64,000 nt of DNA from Bacillus aerolatus. GTDB lineage: Bacteria; Bacillota; Bacilli; Bacillales; Domibacillaceae. Positions 42,300-51,629 of the stretch are shown piece after piece. The number at the start of each line of letters is the position of its first letter. Position 1 is the stretch's first letter. The position numbers and the translations under genes were made by a program. The notes below the pieces were generated by a model. That model was not told the DNA's origin, did not search any database, and was given only the letters and a program-made list of their open reading frames with translations. The stretch lies in the NCBI RefSeq assembly GCF_009183655.1, contig NZ_WEIO01000005.1, positions 62,001-126,000 of the forward strand, in the 5' to 3' direction.

Positions 42300-42890
42300 T
42301 TAAATTTCCTGCTCGTAGTTAATACCTTTATACTTTAAGTTTTCGAAATCAATTGATAAAGAAGGGGATTGTTTCATCGCAATATTCACTTTGCCTGGCT
42401 GATAGTTATGGATCGGCTTTTGCGCCCTTGTGTTGTTAATAACCGGGTTCGTTTTTACGTTAATATTCACTTTACCCGGAACGAAGTCGATCTTAACACT
42501 GCCTGCGGAAGGAATCCAGCCAATGTTAAATTCAAGCTCCGGCCCTTCGCTGTTCCTTTTCGCCTGTTCTGGAATCGGATCGCCGCCGTTTTCAATCATC
42601 ATTAGCTGGTCGCCTTCCTGCGCTCTTCTTTCCAGGCCGCTCAGCCAATCTTCATACCCTTGCTGGGCCGCTTCTTCAATCCGCTTGGAAATATGCTTTA
42701 AATCCATATCTTCGCGCGCTTTTGTCTGGTCGATCGTCAGCTGCGCCGGAGTGCGTTCAATTTGCATATCGGCTTTCGGCTGCTGCAGATCGAGTTCAGC
42801 TTGCGGCTGTTCAATCGACTGCACTGGCTGCTCGGTCGTCAGTTCAATTTTCGCTTGCTGTGATGTCATTCGTATTTGCGGCACTTGCAT
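42300..42890 (-). CDS. yviE: YviE-like flagellar-locus protein (DUF6470)
   Basis: A 196-residue protein always found between flgL and fliW in Bacilli. It opens QVPQIRMTSQQAKIELTT, has repeated LDLQQPKADMQIERT-type beta-prone segments, and a middle helical part (RIEEAAQQGYEDWLSGLERRAQEGDQLM). A beta-rich end repeats the pattern GKVNIxxKxxPxxxxx twice (residues about 147-180). Function not established. It begins 50 bp after the flgL terminator. Confidence 0.85.
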   Translation of the reverse strand: MQVPQIRMTSQQAKIELTTEQPVQSIEQPQAELDLQQPKADMQIERTPAQLTIDQTKAREDMDLKHISKRIEEAAQQGYEDWLSGLERRAQEGDQLMMIENGGDPIPEQAKRNSEGPELEFNIGWIPSAGSVKIDFVPGKVNINVKTNPVINNTRAQKPIHNYQPGKVNIAMKQSPSLSIDFENLKYKGINYEQEI

Positions 42891-42920
42891 AGCCAGTCAC
42901 CTCACTTTCATAAAATAAAA

Positions 42921-42944
42921 AAGCTACCCCCGCGGGAATAGCTT
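42921..42944 (-). terminator. Terminator at the end of flgL
   Basis: AGCTATTCCCGC/GCGGGGGTAGCT stem followed by TTTTTTATTTT on the reverse strand; it overlaps the flgL stop. It would separate flgM-flgN-flgK-flgL from the yviE-fliW-csrA message, though read-through is possible. Confidence 0.8.
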
Positions 42945-43824
42945 ATCGTAAAAAGTCCATTAATGTCGGCTGGATAATGCGGGCACCGATGCTCAGGGCG
43001 GCACGGTGGACGCTTTCTTGAGTTTTTAATTCTGTGATGACTTTTTCGACATCGATGTCTTCGTTTTCAGACATGATCCGGGTCGCGATGACTTCCTGCA
43101 TCATCACGCGTTCTTCCATTAGTTCGATCCGGTTTAAACGGGCACCCATGTTGGCGCGTTCATAAGTGATCGCATCTGTATGCCCATCCAATTTTCCAAG
43201 GAAATCACCAATTTCAGTATCGGTCTTCTCACCTTTTAATGTCTTTACAAGGTCATTAATATCATCGAACAGCCCTTGTGTAAATGCTTTCGTCGGATCG
43301 GCATTCACTTGGATGTAGACGCCTTTGGACAGCTCAAGCTTCACCGGGCTGTTATTCGTTGTGGCGGTCACTGCATCGCCATCCGTCGTGACCGGCGTCT
43401 TCAGTGTATCCGTTCCGTTGAATAAATACTTATCGCCAAACTTCGTGTTGGCAATTTGCACGAGGTGCTCTTTCAACTGTTCCACTTCCTGCGCGATAGC
43501 TTCCCGCTGGCTGCCTTCATACGTATCGTTGCTTGCCTGCACCGTTAATTCACGGATACGCTGCATCGCACTTGTCGCCTGGTCGAGTGCTGCATCGGAA
43601 CTTTCTGCCCAGTTGTACGCTTCACTAAAGTTACGCTTATATTGTTCCACTTCCAGCAAGTTCGTCCGGTATGTCATCCCTTTCATCGCAACGACAGGAT
43701 CGTCGGATGGCCGGTTGATTTTCTTTTGTGTCGTCATCTGGTCCGACAGCTTCCCGAGACGGTCATAGCTATTAGAAAGGTTCGTTAACATATTGTTAGA
43801 CAGCATCGATTGTGTTACGCGCAT
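42943..43824 (-). CDS. flgL: Flagellar hook-associated protein 3 FlgL
   Basis: A 293-residue protein with flagellin-like ends: MRVTQSMLSNNMLTNLSNSYDRLGKLSDQMTTQKKINRPSDDPVVAMKGM at the start and TQESVHRAALSIGARIIQPTLMDFLR at the end. It forms the outer part of the hook-filament junction. 12 bp downstream of flgK; same operon. Length normal for the family. Confidence 0.95.
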   Translation of the reverse strand: MRVTQSMLSNNMLTNLSNSYDRLGKLSDQMTTQKKINRPSDDPVVAMKGMTYRTNLLEVEQYKRNFSEAYNWAESSDAALDQATSAMQRIRELTVQASNDTYEGSQREAIAQEVEQLKEHLVQIANTKFGDKYLFNGTDTLKTPVTTDGDAVTATTNNSPVKLELSKGVYIQVNADPTKAFTQGLFDDINDLVKTLKGEKTDTEIGDFLGKLDGHTDAITYERANMGARLNRIELMEERVMMQEVIATRIMSENEDIDVEKVITELKTQESVHRAALSIGARIIQPTLMDFLR

Positions 43825-43836
43825 TCGTTACCCTCC

Positions 43837-45381
43837 TTATCTTCCGCCGGTTCCCATACCGTTAATAATTTTATCTAGCATTTCATCGACAATTGTAATG
43901 TTTCTCGCCGCTGCATTGTACGCATGCTGGAATTTAATTAAATTCGTCATCTCTTCATCTAGTGAAACCGAGCTGACTGATTGGCGGTTCGTTTCCACTG
44001 ACTGAGCGAGCACCGCACTGTTTTTCGTCATGCGCACTGCTTGCTGGGCCTCAACGCCGAGCTTTCCGATGATCCCTTCATAAAAAGACTGAATCGTTCC
44101 GGTCTCAATCGCACTGAAATCTTGAAGGTTAATTTCCACCTCTGGATCGGTAAAGCCCTCTAGTTTCTGTGTGCCGTTCAACAGCATTTGGGAAATGTTC
44201 GCCAGGTTAATCGCATTCGTCCCGTTCCCGCCGTTTGATGCTTTCACAGAAGCCGCGATCTCTTTCGTTGTGATATTGCTCATTTGAATGGTTTTTGCCG
44301 CATCTTTAACATTCGCTTTATCTGTACTCAGTCCGTCAAAGAAATTTTTAGTTGACTGCGCGTCTGCTTCCAATCCGTATCCTTTTTTATGCACTTCATT
44401 GAAAATCCGGCCAAATGTATACGCCATTTTATCCAAATCGTTAAGTGCTGTCGGATAAAGATCTTCATGTGATTCCGCCAGCCCTTTTATCTTTCCTTGG
44501 GGAAAATCAGAAACAGTAACCGGAGTGGCTTGCCCCTCTACTTTAAAGCCCGTAATAGATCCATCCGTAATTTGAGTCTCAATTTTATTAAATGTTAAGC
44601 CTTCACTATCTACAAGTGTAATATCTCCGGTCACATCAGCTAGTTTAATTGTGTATTTCCCTTCAGCAATCGCCAAAGCTTTCCCGCCGGAACCAATCGT
44701 TTCCACCTTCACATTCACATGCTGCGACAACTGATCTACTAATCTATCACGCTCATCATACAAATCATTCGGTAAATAGCCATGGGGCTCGATCTCGCTG
44801 ATTTGTTGATTAAGACTGCTGATTTGTTCGAGGATGGAGTTGACTTCTTTAACAGTGACGTTGATTTGGCTGCCGATGTCATTTTTAATCGCGGAAATCG
44901 AGTCATGCATGTAATGGAACGTATCCACGACTGCCTGTCCGCGCTGCAAAACAACCGCCCGCGCCCCTTCGTTTTCCGGGTTCACACTCAAATCTTGAAG
45001 CGACTGCCAAAATTGGCCCATAACAGCGGATAAGCCGTTCGTGCTTGGCTCGTTTAAGATGTCTTCCATTTTGCTTAAGGCTTCTGACTTCGACTGCCAG
45101 TAGCCAAGTTTATTGTTTTCGCCGCGATACTGTGTGTCTAAGAAACTTTCACGTACGCGTTGAATCGAGCCCGCTTCGACGCCTGTCCCCATTTGTCCGG
45201 GAATTTGCGGACGGTTCATCGCCGGTGCCGGGTAAGGTTCAGTTTGTTGGAAGTTTACGCGCTGGCGCGTGTAACCCGGCGTGTTCGCGTTGGCGATGTT
45301 GTGTCCGGTTGTGCTGATCGCCGTTTGCTGTGTGAACATGCCGCGCTTGGCAACTTCTAATCCATGAAAAGTGGAGCGCAT
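43837..45381 (-). CDS. flgK: Flagellar hook-associated protein 1 FlgK
   Basis: A 514-residue protein. The N-terminal rod/hook motif FHGLEVAKRGMFTQQTAISTTGHNIANANTPGYTRQRVN is followed by helical and beta domains and the C-terminal VSLDEEMTNLIKFQHAYNAAARNITIVDEMLDKIINGMG. It forms the inner layer of the hook-filament junction. It follows flgN by 61 bp; FlgN is its export chaperone. Length normal for Bacillus. Confidence 0.96.
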   Translation of the reverse strand: MRSTFHGLEVAKRGMFTQQTAISTTGHNIANANTPGYTRQRVNFQQTEPYPAPAMNRPQIPGQMGTGVEAGSIQRVRESFLDTQYRGENNKLGYWQSKSEALSKMEDILNEPSTNGLSAVMGQFWQSLQDLSVNPENEGARAVVLQRGQAVVDTFHYMHDSISAIKNDIGSQINVTVKEVNSILEQISSLNQQISEIEPHGYLPNDLYDERDRLVDQLSQHVNVKVETIGSGGKALAIAEGKYTIKLADVTGDITLVDSEGLTFNKIETQITDGSITGFKVEGQATPVTVSDFPQGKIKGLAESHEDLYPTALNDLDKMAYTFGRIFNEVHKKGYGLEADAQSTKNFFDGLSTDKANVKDAAKTIQMSNITTKEIAASVKASNGGNGTNAINLANISQMLLNGTQKLEGFTDPEVEINLQDFSAIETGTIQSFYEGIIGKLGVEAQQAVRMTKNSAVLAQSVETNRQSVSSVSLDEEMTNLIKFQHAYNAAARNITIVDEMLDKIINGMGTGGR

Positions 45382-45442
45382 GGATGTTCCTCCATTTCTA
45401 TATCTTCATTTTACTCAAAAAAAAGGGGGCGAGCCCCTTGAA

Positions 45443-45925
45443 TTATACTTGTGAATCGAACATGGAACGTTTTTGCTGTTGTCCGCTGTTCTTCGCCGGA
45501 TGAGTATATGTCGCTTGCGCAGGCTGCGGCTGCAGCATGCCCATGCTCATGTTGACAAATTGCAGCGACTGGTAAATAAGCTTTTGATTTAATTCATTCA
45601 GCTCTTTCAATCGTTCCAGCCGGCCGGAAAGGCTTTTCTGCAGCTCCATGAGCCGCCCTTTGTCCACTCCAACTGCGGCATGAATGCAATCCGCAATCGT
45701 TGCTCCCGCTTTCCTGGCCATTTCATCTGCTTCCCGCTGCCGCTGCCGCTCCATTGTTTGGATGGCCGCCACGTATTTTTGCTCGTCCTTCAGCAATTGA
45801 TCAAGTCCGTTCATATCGTTTTGCTTAATAATATCCGTTTTCTTCTCACAGAGCGCCAGCAGCATCCTGTGCAGGCGGTCCATTTTATCGAGTACGTCAA
45901 TTAATTTTCCTGCAGACATTCCCAT
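45443..45925 (-). CDS. flgN: FlgN-type flagellar export chaperone
   Basis: A 160-residue, mostly helical protein. LIDVLDKMDRLHRMLLALCEKKTDIIKQNDMNGLDQLLKDEQKYVAAI is the usual N-terminal helix pair, followed by a second long helix and a low-complexity C-terminal tail rich in Q and P. It escorts FlgK and FlgL to the export gate. It lies 43 bp downstream of flgM. Confidence 0.93.
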   Translation of the reverse strand: MGMSAGKLIDVLDKMDRLHRMLLALCEKKTDIIKQNDMNGLDQLLKDEQKYVAAIQTMERQRQREADEMARKAGATIADCIHAAVGVDKGRLMELQKSLSGRLERLKELNELNQKLIYQSLQFVNMSMGMLQPQPAQATYTHPAKNSGQQQKRSMFDSQV

Positions 45926-45967
45926 TATCCTCTGCTTTCCTGCGGCGCGTTTGGCACTCCGCGTTCA

Positions 45968-46231
45968 TTACTTTTTATAAAATTTCACAATACCTTCAGC
46001 AATTTTCTCCGGTTGCGGCTGATATTCACCCTTGGCCACCTGCTGTTTCAAGCTTGCGATTTTTTCCATTCGTTCTTTCGTCATTTTAGACACTTCCTGC
46101 ATGCCTTTCGCCGCTGAAGAGATTTCCAGCTTATCAGTTGGCGCTTCGATCGCCTTCTTCGGATCGTGTAGTTTGTTTAATTGCTTTTGGTACGGGTTGA
46201 TTCCGGACACGCCAGTTTGATTAATTTTCAC
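45968..46231 (-). CDS. flgM: Anti-sigma-D factor FlgM
   Basis: An 87-residue protein with KINQTGVSGINPYQKQ near the start and KLEISSAAKGMQEVSKMTKERMEKIASLKQQVAKGEYQPQPEKIAEGIVKFYKK, which matches the helices that bind sigma-28. It holds sigma-D inactive until the hook is complete. Start is GTG. A sigma-D promoter precedes it. Confidence 0.95.
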   Translation of the reverse strand: MKINQTGVSGINPYQKQLNKLHDPKKAIEAPTDKLEISSAAKGMQEVSKMTKERMEKIASLKQQVAKGEYQPQPEKIAEGIVKFYKK

Positions 46232-46281
46232 TGCAGATCCCTCGCTTTCTTTTTTTCCGATTTTCTTATTTGTTACTTATT

Positions 46282-46307
46282 ATATCGGTTTTGTGGAAAA
46301 AAAGTTA
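46282..46307 (-). promoter_or_regulatory. Sigma-D promoter of flgM
   Basis: Reverse strand TAAC-N14-ACCGATAT, about 55 bp before the flgM start. It would let sigma-D drive its own inhibitor, as in Bacillus subtilis. Confidence 0.75.
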
Positions 46308-46399
46308 ACAGCGGCTTCATAGGCGGTTTTTCTTAATTTTGTTAAAACTTCTGTTGCCGCTCCAAAAAGAAAATCGGGTCATTTATACCATTCCATGTT

Positions 46400-46819
46400 C
46401 TACCTTCTTTTATTCGCCGCGTAGTACGTCATATGCTTGTCGCTTCTTTGTTCTCCTGCTTCAAATGCTTCTTCACGCTTGATTCTATCCAGATCGTTTT
46501 CAATGTCATCTGTGCAGTTTCCGCAAATTTTGCCTTTGTTAATGATCGCTCCGCAGCGGTCGCACGGGTAGCCGAGGTTCGGAAAATGGGCTGCATGGAG
46601 TCGGCCTTTTTTCACCCACTTGTGAATCTGGATTTCATCCGCTCCTGTCACTTCCACGACTCGTTCAATCGTAGCCGCCCGGTTTTCCCGCTGGCGTAAA
46701 AATTTATAAACCGCTTCATACATGAGTTCTTCTTCTTTCGCGCATTTGGCACACACATCACGGAATGCATTTTCCATATACAATTCACCACAGCGCGAGC
46801 AGTTAACGATTTCATTCAT
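46400..46819 (-). CDS. yvyF: YvyF flagellar-operon zinc protein
   Basis: A 139-residue protein with an N-terminal zinc ribbon (CSRCGELYMENAFRDVCAKC) and a second CxxC pair (CDRCGAIINKGKICGNC), with a helix-turn-helix-like middle (VVEVTGADEIQIHKWVKKGRL). In Bacillus it precedes flgM and is implicated in flagellar gene expression. Preceded by comFC at a 36-bp gap. Confidence 0.92.
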   Translation of the reverse strand: MNEIVNCSRCGELYMENAFRDVCAKCAKEEELMYEAVYKFLRQRENRAATIERVVEVTGADEIQIHKWVKKGRLHAAHFPNLGYPCDRCGAIINKGKICGNCTDDIENDLDRIKREEAFEAGEQRSDKHMTYYAANKRR

Positions 46820-46855
46820 ATTTATTCCTCCAACGCTCTAATCTCTTTTTCTCTC

Positions 46856-47569
46856 TCAAGTTCCCTGTCCCCGGGCGAGTGTAAGTGAACGCACTTCTAC
46901 CGCTCCCGCTTGTTTCAATAGGAGAGCTGCTTGCCTGAGAGTTGAGCCTGTAGTATATATATCGTCGATAATGAGAATTTTTTTATTAGAAATGACCGTT
47001 TTTTCTTTCAAGCGGAAAACTTGCGGACCTTGGAGGCGTTCTGTGCGGGATTTTTTCGACTGTTTTTCTGAATGAATCCGCTCGAAAACGTCTGCCGTTT
47101 CAAGCCCAGCTTCCTTGGCGAGTGCTTCCGCCTGGTTAAAGCCCCGTTCATACAGCCGCTCTTCACTTAAAGGCACAGCGACAACGAGGTCAAACGGAAT
47201 CTTTTTCACCGCTTCCTTAATCTCCTCGGCAAAAGCACGGGCAAGCACGTAATCTCCGCGGTATTTAAAGCGGGCAATAAACTCTTTCATCGCTTCATTG
47301 TAACTGTACAAAGACGAATTGCCGGTGAGTACACCTTGAAAAGTGAGGTCCTCTTCCCAGCGCAGGCAGTCAGAGCAAATGCCATCAGCGATAAAAGCAG
47401 GATCAATAGCAGCAAGCGGCTTGGAGCATGTCCGGCAGTGCTCACCGGTGATCCGTTCAAATGTGCTGTGGCATTTCAAGCAAAGGGCAGGCGGGGCTTC
47501 GAGCAGGAAAAACTGCCGCCAGTTCAAGCTTCTATTTGTTTCTTCTTCACAAAGCAGGCACCCATTCAT
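46856..47569 (-). CDS. comFC: Competence protein ComFC
   Basis: About 237 residues. An N-terminal zinc domain has CLLC, CLKC, CRTC and CSDC pairs, and a phosphoribosyltransferase domain ends in VLIIDDIYTTGSTLRQAA (PRPP motif) near residue 190. ComFC works with ComFA in import of single-stranded DNA. The start at 47569 overlaps the comFA stop (ATGA). Note that no comFB lies between comFA and comFC, unlike Bacillus subtilis. Confidence 0.94.
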   Translation of the reverse strand: MNGCLLCEEETNRSLNWRQFFLLEAPPALCLKCHSTFERITGEHCRTCSKPLAAIDPAFIADGICSDCLRWEEDLTFQGVLTGNSSLYSYNEAMKEFIARFKYRGDYVLARAFAEEIKEAVKKIPFDLVVAVPLSEERLYERGFNQAEALAKEAGLETADVFERIHSEKQSKKSRTERLQGPQVFRLKEKTVISNKKILIIDDIYTTGSTLRQAALLLKQAGAVEVRSLTLARGQGT

Positions 47570-48933
47570 CGGTCCAGCCACCCCTTTTCACGCCCTTCTT
47601 TGTTCATTTGGCGAATGTGGGCTACCGCTTTTTCGATCGCTTTCGTTTTTCCGAAATGAAAAAAGCGGACTTTGCCGTCAGGAAAGTCGGCGCTTCTGCC
47701 GGCGCGGCCGGCAATTTGCACGAGCGCGCTTTCTGTAAACACATCGTCTTCCGCACCGATGACAGCCACGTCAATATTCGGAAACGTCACACCACGCTCT
47801 AAAACCGTCGTCGACAGCAACAGTGGAATCTTTTTTTCACGCATAAAAGTGACTTTTTCTTTCCTTGATGGATCTTCGGCATGCACCGCTTCAATCGAAG
47901 GATCCAATTGCTGAAACAGCGGCAACGCTCGTTCCATCGAGTCAATGTGCGGGAAAAACAAGAGAGCTTGCTTGTTTTCTTCTAGACGCTTAACAGCCCA
48001 CTCTTTTATATTCCTCGGCAGGCGGCCTTTTTCAATGGCTTTTCTCCAGTTGCCGCCCCACTCTAGTTTCGGTACAGGGAGCGGGTGACGGTGAAAACGA
48101 GCGGGGATTTTCACGAACGGCCTTTTTCCAAGACGGCATTCTTTTTGCCACGTGTCATTTGGCGTGGCTGTTAAGTAAATGAGAGCGGATAGAGGTTTGC
48201 GGGCTTTTTGAACGGCGAATTGCAAAGTGGATTCATATGAGTAAGGAAAGGCATCGACTTCATCGACGATCATGACGTCGAATGCTTCTGAAAAGCGGAA
48301 CAGCTGGTGAGTTGTGGAGACGACGAGTGGACTGTACGAATGGCGGTCAAGGCTGCCGCCGTACAAAGCGGTGACTTTTGCGTCAGGGAAGACTTTTTGC
48401 AAACGCGGGGCGAGTTCGAGGACAACATCGGTGCGCGGAGTGGCGATGCAGACGCGTTTGTCGGCGAGCAGCGCGGCTTCGATGCCTTGAAAGAGCACCT
48501 CCGTTTTACCCGCGCCGCACACGGCCCAAATAAGGACGTCACTGTTATCACGAACGGCCCGGATCACCGCATCGGATGCCGCAGCCTGTCCTTCTGACAA
48601 TTGGCCGCTCCAGTGCAGTGTACCGTCCCCTTCAAATAAAGGTTCAGGCCCAACCCAGCGGACAAGCCTCGAACAGCCTGAAACCCGCCCCATCATCAGG
48701 CAGTGCCGGCAATACGGACACGCTTTACCGCAGCGGGCACACGGGAACATGGCAAACCGTTCTTTTTTCGTGCTGCCGCACCGTTCACAATGATAGAATT
48801 GATTTTTTGTAGAAATACCGGATATGAATTGCAATTGCGGAGAGTTCGATAGAGGAAACGGGACTTCTTCTTCAAGAAGCAGCCGGCCAGCTAAAAAAGC
48901 GGCTAAAGAAGAGGGTGAAACAGGGATTGGCAT
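47566..48933 (-). CDS. comFA: Competence helicase ComFA
   Basis: About 455 residues. A zinc-binding N-terminal part (CERCGSTKKERFAMFPCARCGKACPYCRHC) precedes two RecA-like helicase domains with Walker A AVCGAGKTE near residue 135, DEVD Walker B near 222, TATPN motif III and the C-terminal QIAGRAGRSADFPDG motif VI. It drives transforming DNA across the membrane. The ATG at 48933 follows AGGAG by 8 bases; the frame opens further upstream without a ribosome site. Confidence 0.95.
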   Translation of the reverse strand: MPIPVSPSSLAAFLAGRLLLEEEVPFPLSNSPQLQFISGISTKNQFYHCERCGSTKKERFAMFPCARCGKACPYCRHCLMMGRVSGCSRLVRWVGPEPLFEGDGTLHWSGQLSEGQAAASDAVIRAVRDNSDVLIWAVCGAGKTEVLFQGIEAALLADKRVCIATPRTDVVLELAPRLQKVFPDAKVTALYGGSLDRHSYSPLVVSTTHQLFRFSEAFDVMIVDEVDAFPYSYESTLQFAVQKARKPLSALIYLTATPNDTWQKECRLGKRPFVKIPARFHRHPLPVPKLEWGGNWRKAIEKGRLPRNIKEWAVKRLEENKQALLFFPHIDSMERALPLFQQLDPSIEAVHAEDPSRKEKVTFMREKKIPLLLSTTVLERGVTFPNIDVAVIGAEDDVFTESALVQIAGRAGRSADFPDGKVRFFHFGKTKAIEKAVAHIRQMNKEGREKGWLDR

Positions 48934-49131
48934 AAAGTCAGCTCCTATTCTTTTTTGATTCTCTTCTATTATACGTGATTCCCTTCTCACTTGGTTACTT
49001 TTTTCTCTTTCAAAAAGTAACCAAGTGTTTTAAGATAGTATGTGCAATTTCCCAGTATCCTCCTATAAAGATAGAATTAAATTGTGATATAATGCCAGAG
49101 GAGAAAAGACTCAAAATGGAAAGGGGTTACT

Positions 49132-51429
49132 ATGAAAAAAATAACTGCGAGCTTGGCCGTGATTGTTTTATTTTTCACTTTAACGATCCAAGCGTCTGCC
49201 CAATCATTTAATGATGCAAATAGCCACTGGGCGGCGAAAGAAATTCAGGCGCTTGTCGATGCCGGTGTCATTAACGGCTATGATGACGGAACGTTTCGGC
49301 CATACACTCAAGTAAAAAGAGGACAGTTTGTCGCATTTTTAGTACGGGCATTAGATCTTCCTCCGGGAGATTCTGCTTTTAAAGACGTTCCCCGAGGGAG
49401 CAGTTTATATAAAGAAATTGCCGCTGCCAAAAAAGCCGGACTGATGGAAGGAACGATAGACGGTTATGCGCTCGCCAATGATCCGGTGACGCGTTCTGAT
49501 GTAGCCGTCATGCTTGACCGGGCAATGCAGCTAAAAGGCAATTATCCGACAAAAGCGAAGCTGACGTATAAAGATACAGCAGACATTACACGCTATGCGT
49601 ACGAGTCCGTCCAGCGCATGACGCACTACGGACTGATTAAAGGAACAGCCGACAATGAATTTTTGCCGAAAAAAATCGCCACGCGCGGTGAGTCAGCGGT
49701 GTTCGTTTACCGTATGATGGAGAAGCTTGATTTGTTCTCTGGCGACAAAGATCCAGTCGACATTCCTAAGCCCAGCGATTCTTCAGAAGTCGTCGTGCCC
49801 GTCAATGACTCTCAATATATTAAAGTACGAATGAACACGCGCGGTGTGCCGCTTACATACGATAAGTACACAACAGATGGTCACATTCGCTCGACCGATC
49901 ACCACTACTATTATCATATGGGCAACGCTTCAAAGCCGCTCGGTTCGCTCCGGGTGACATTGAGAAAGCTCGACAATGGCGATGTGTTCGTCTTTACGAA
50001 ATTCATTCATAATGGCGACAACACGTATTCCGCTTCTGTCATCGTGCCATTCCAGCAGTCGACAGACTACTCACTGGCAAAATACGAATCATTCGGGAAA
50101 GTAGACCAAAGCCACGATGGCACATTTGGTGTGGATAAAACGTCCCACCCGGTCGGTATTTTATCAGCGAAAAAAGGCAATACGGTAACAAACGAGATGA
50201 TGATGGGGAAAAACTATATTTCCCTTCACCGTCAGAAGAATTACGGGAACGGACAAAGTTCTGTTCTTCGTGAACTTGTCAATGAATATGAAAGCTATCA
50301 AATTTATACAGACGCACAGCGAAACCTTGTTACCGCTCACGTAAACATGTCGGTTAAAGGAAAAGCGATCTCTGAAAACTGGGTATTGCTTTCTAGTAAA
50401 AAATTATTTGCGGATAACACAAACCGCGACGACTGGTTTGAGCGGACGATTAAAGAATACAGCTCGATTAATAACTGGCTGACCGCTGACGGTGCTTATA
50501 CAAAATTGCCTTGGTCCATTGAGCCGGGCTATCAAATGGGGTACGGCCGCAACATCGGCAGGCTGCAAGGCGGTATTTATTTAACGGCCTATACCGGCAA
50601 TAAAGAACGTTACTTACAGGACCTTGTATTAAACGCTATCGCTGATCTTGACGTTTTTTCAGGCGGAGCGGTCACAGCCGGCAGGACGCCTATTTTTAAA
50701 ACGGAATACACGAGCACATGGCTGAAAGGTACGTACGGGACAACCGCTCCTTACGTGGACACACGCCATAATGAAAACGCGGCGCTGTTTTTAAAAAATG
50801 CTTCGGAAATCCTCGATATTCCGCAGCTGGCTGAAGCGAACCTTCGCTATGCGGACTTCCTCGTGCAGCAAAAAGCAATCGGCAACATTATCCGGGTATC
50901 ACCATCGAGCCACTTGATTGCGGACTATTATGCGCCGGGCAGTCAGAAAACGCACGTATCGCTCAACCATGCACTTGGCGAAATGAGATTTTTACTGGAA
51001 ACGTACAAACAAACGAAAAATGAGACCTATTTTAAAACAGCCAGAGAATTAAAAGCAGGCATCGAAAACTTGCATCCGCGATGGATTCGTACTGACAGGG
51101 CCGGCGACCTCTGGTACCAAGTGAACGGCAACTTTCAATTTACCGGGAATGACTATGACTGGTTAACTTTGATGGACTTGCTGCTCGGGCAAATCGCCTT
51201 TGAAGAAAATGGCCTTCCACGCAGTACCATTTTTGATAAAATGATTCGCTCAAAAGCACAGTACCTCGTCGATAACAACATTGAAATCAAATCACAGATC
51301 GTGCTTCTCCTCGAACAGCAAGGGTTCGGCGACATTGTCAAATCTGCTTCTGCGAGTGCAAAAGCGAGAGGTCAAAAACTTGATCTTGACGAACTGCCGA
51401 AAGACGAACTTGATTTACTAGCAGAATAA
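49132..51429 (+). CDS. S-layer homology protein with glucuronyl C5-epimerase-like domain
   Basis: A 765-residue exported protein. A signal peptide (IVLFFTLTIQASA) precedes three SLH repeats (about 28-70, 88-130, 148-190). The central part is beta-rich. The C-terminal half (about 435-745) resembles the (alpha/alpha)6 barrel of D-glucuronyl C5-epimerase-type domains, with YSSINNWLTADGAY, GYQMGYGRNIGRLQGGIYL, HVSLNHALGEMRFLLETY and a WYQVNG segment. It may modify or bind wall polysaccharides; the assignment is at fold level. It sits between comFA and degV, which are neighbours in Bacillus subtilis. Confidence 0.8.
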   Translation: MKKITASLAVIVLFFTLTIQASAQSFNDANSHWAAKEIQALVDAGVINGYDDGTFRPYTQVKRGQFVAFLVRALDLPPGDSAFKDVPRGSSLYKEIAAAKKAGLMEGTIDGYALANDPVTRSDVAVMLDRAMQLKGNYPTKAKLTYKDTADITRYAYESVQRMTHYGLIKGTADNEFLPKKIATRGESAVFVYRMMEKLDLFSGDKDPVDIPKPSDSSEVVVPVNDSQYIKVRMNTRGVPLTYDKYTTDGHIRSTDHHYYYHMGNASKPLGSLRVTLRKLDNGDVFVFTKFIHNGDNTYSASVIVPFQQSTDYSLAKYESFGKVDQSHDGTFGVDKTSHPVGILSAKKGNTVTNEMMMGKNYISLHRQKNYGNGQSSVLRELVNEYESYQIYTDAQRNLVTAHVNMSVKGKAISENWVLLSSKKLFADNTNRDDWFERTIKEYSSINNWLTADGAYTKLPWSIEPGYQMGYGRNIGRLQGGIYLTAYTGNKERYLQDLVLNAIADLDVFSGGAVTAGRTPIFKTEYTSTWLKGTYGTTAPYVDTRHNENAALFLKNASEILDIPQLAEANLRYADFLVQQKAIGNIIRVSPSSHLIADYYAPGSQKTHVSLNHALGEMRFLLETYKQTKNETYFKTARELKAGIENLHPRWIRTDRAGDLWYQVNGNFQFTGNDYDWLTLMDLLLGQIAFEENGLPRSTIFDKMIRSKAQYLVDNNIEIKSQIVLLLEQQGFGDIVKSASASAKARGQKLDLDELPKDELDLLAE

Positions 51430-51431
51430 GC

Positions 51432-51470
51432 AAAAAAGCTCTCCCCGAGTTGATCGGGGAGAGCTTTTTT
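51432..51470 (+). terminator. Terminator of the SLH epimerase-like gene
   Basis: AGCTCTCCCCGA and its complement followed by six T, directly after the stop. Confidence 0.92.
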
Positions 51471-51629
51471 ACTATGAAATTTATGCGGCCTGGCCGGTTA
51501 TTGGCCGGTTTGCCGAATTTACTAGCCATTCCAGCTGCCCGGCAAACATGCTTTTACCGGGCGAGCGCTGATTTATTATCCGATTCCACTCTTTTATTAA
51601 CCAAAACAATCCATTTCCAAACCGAACGA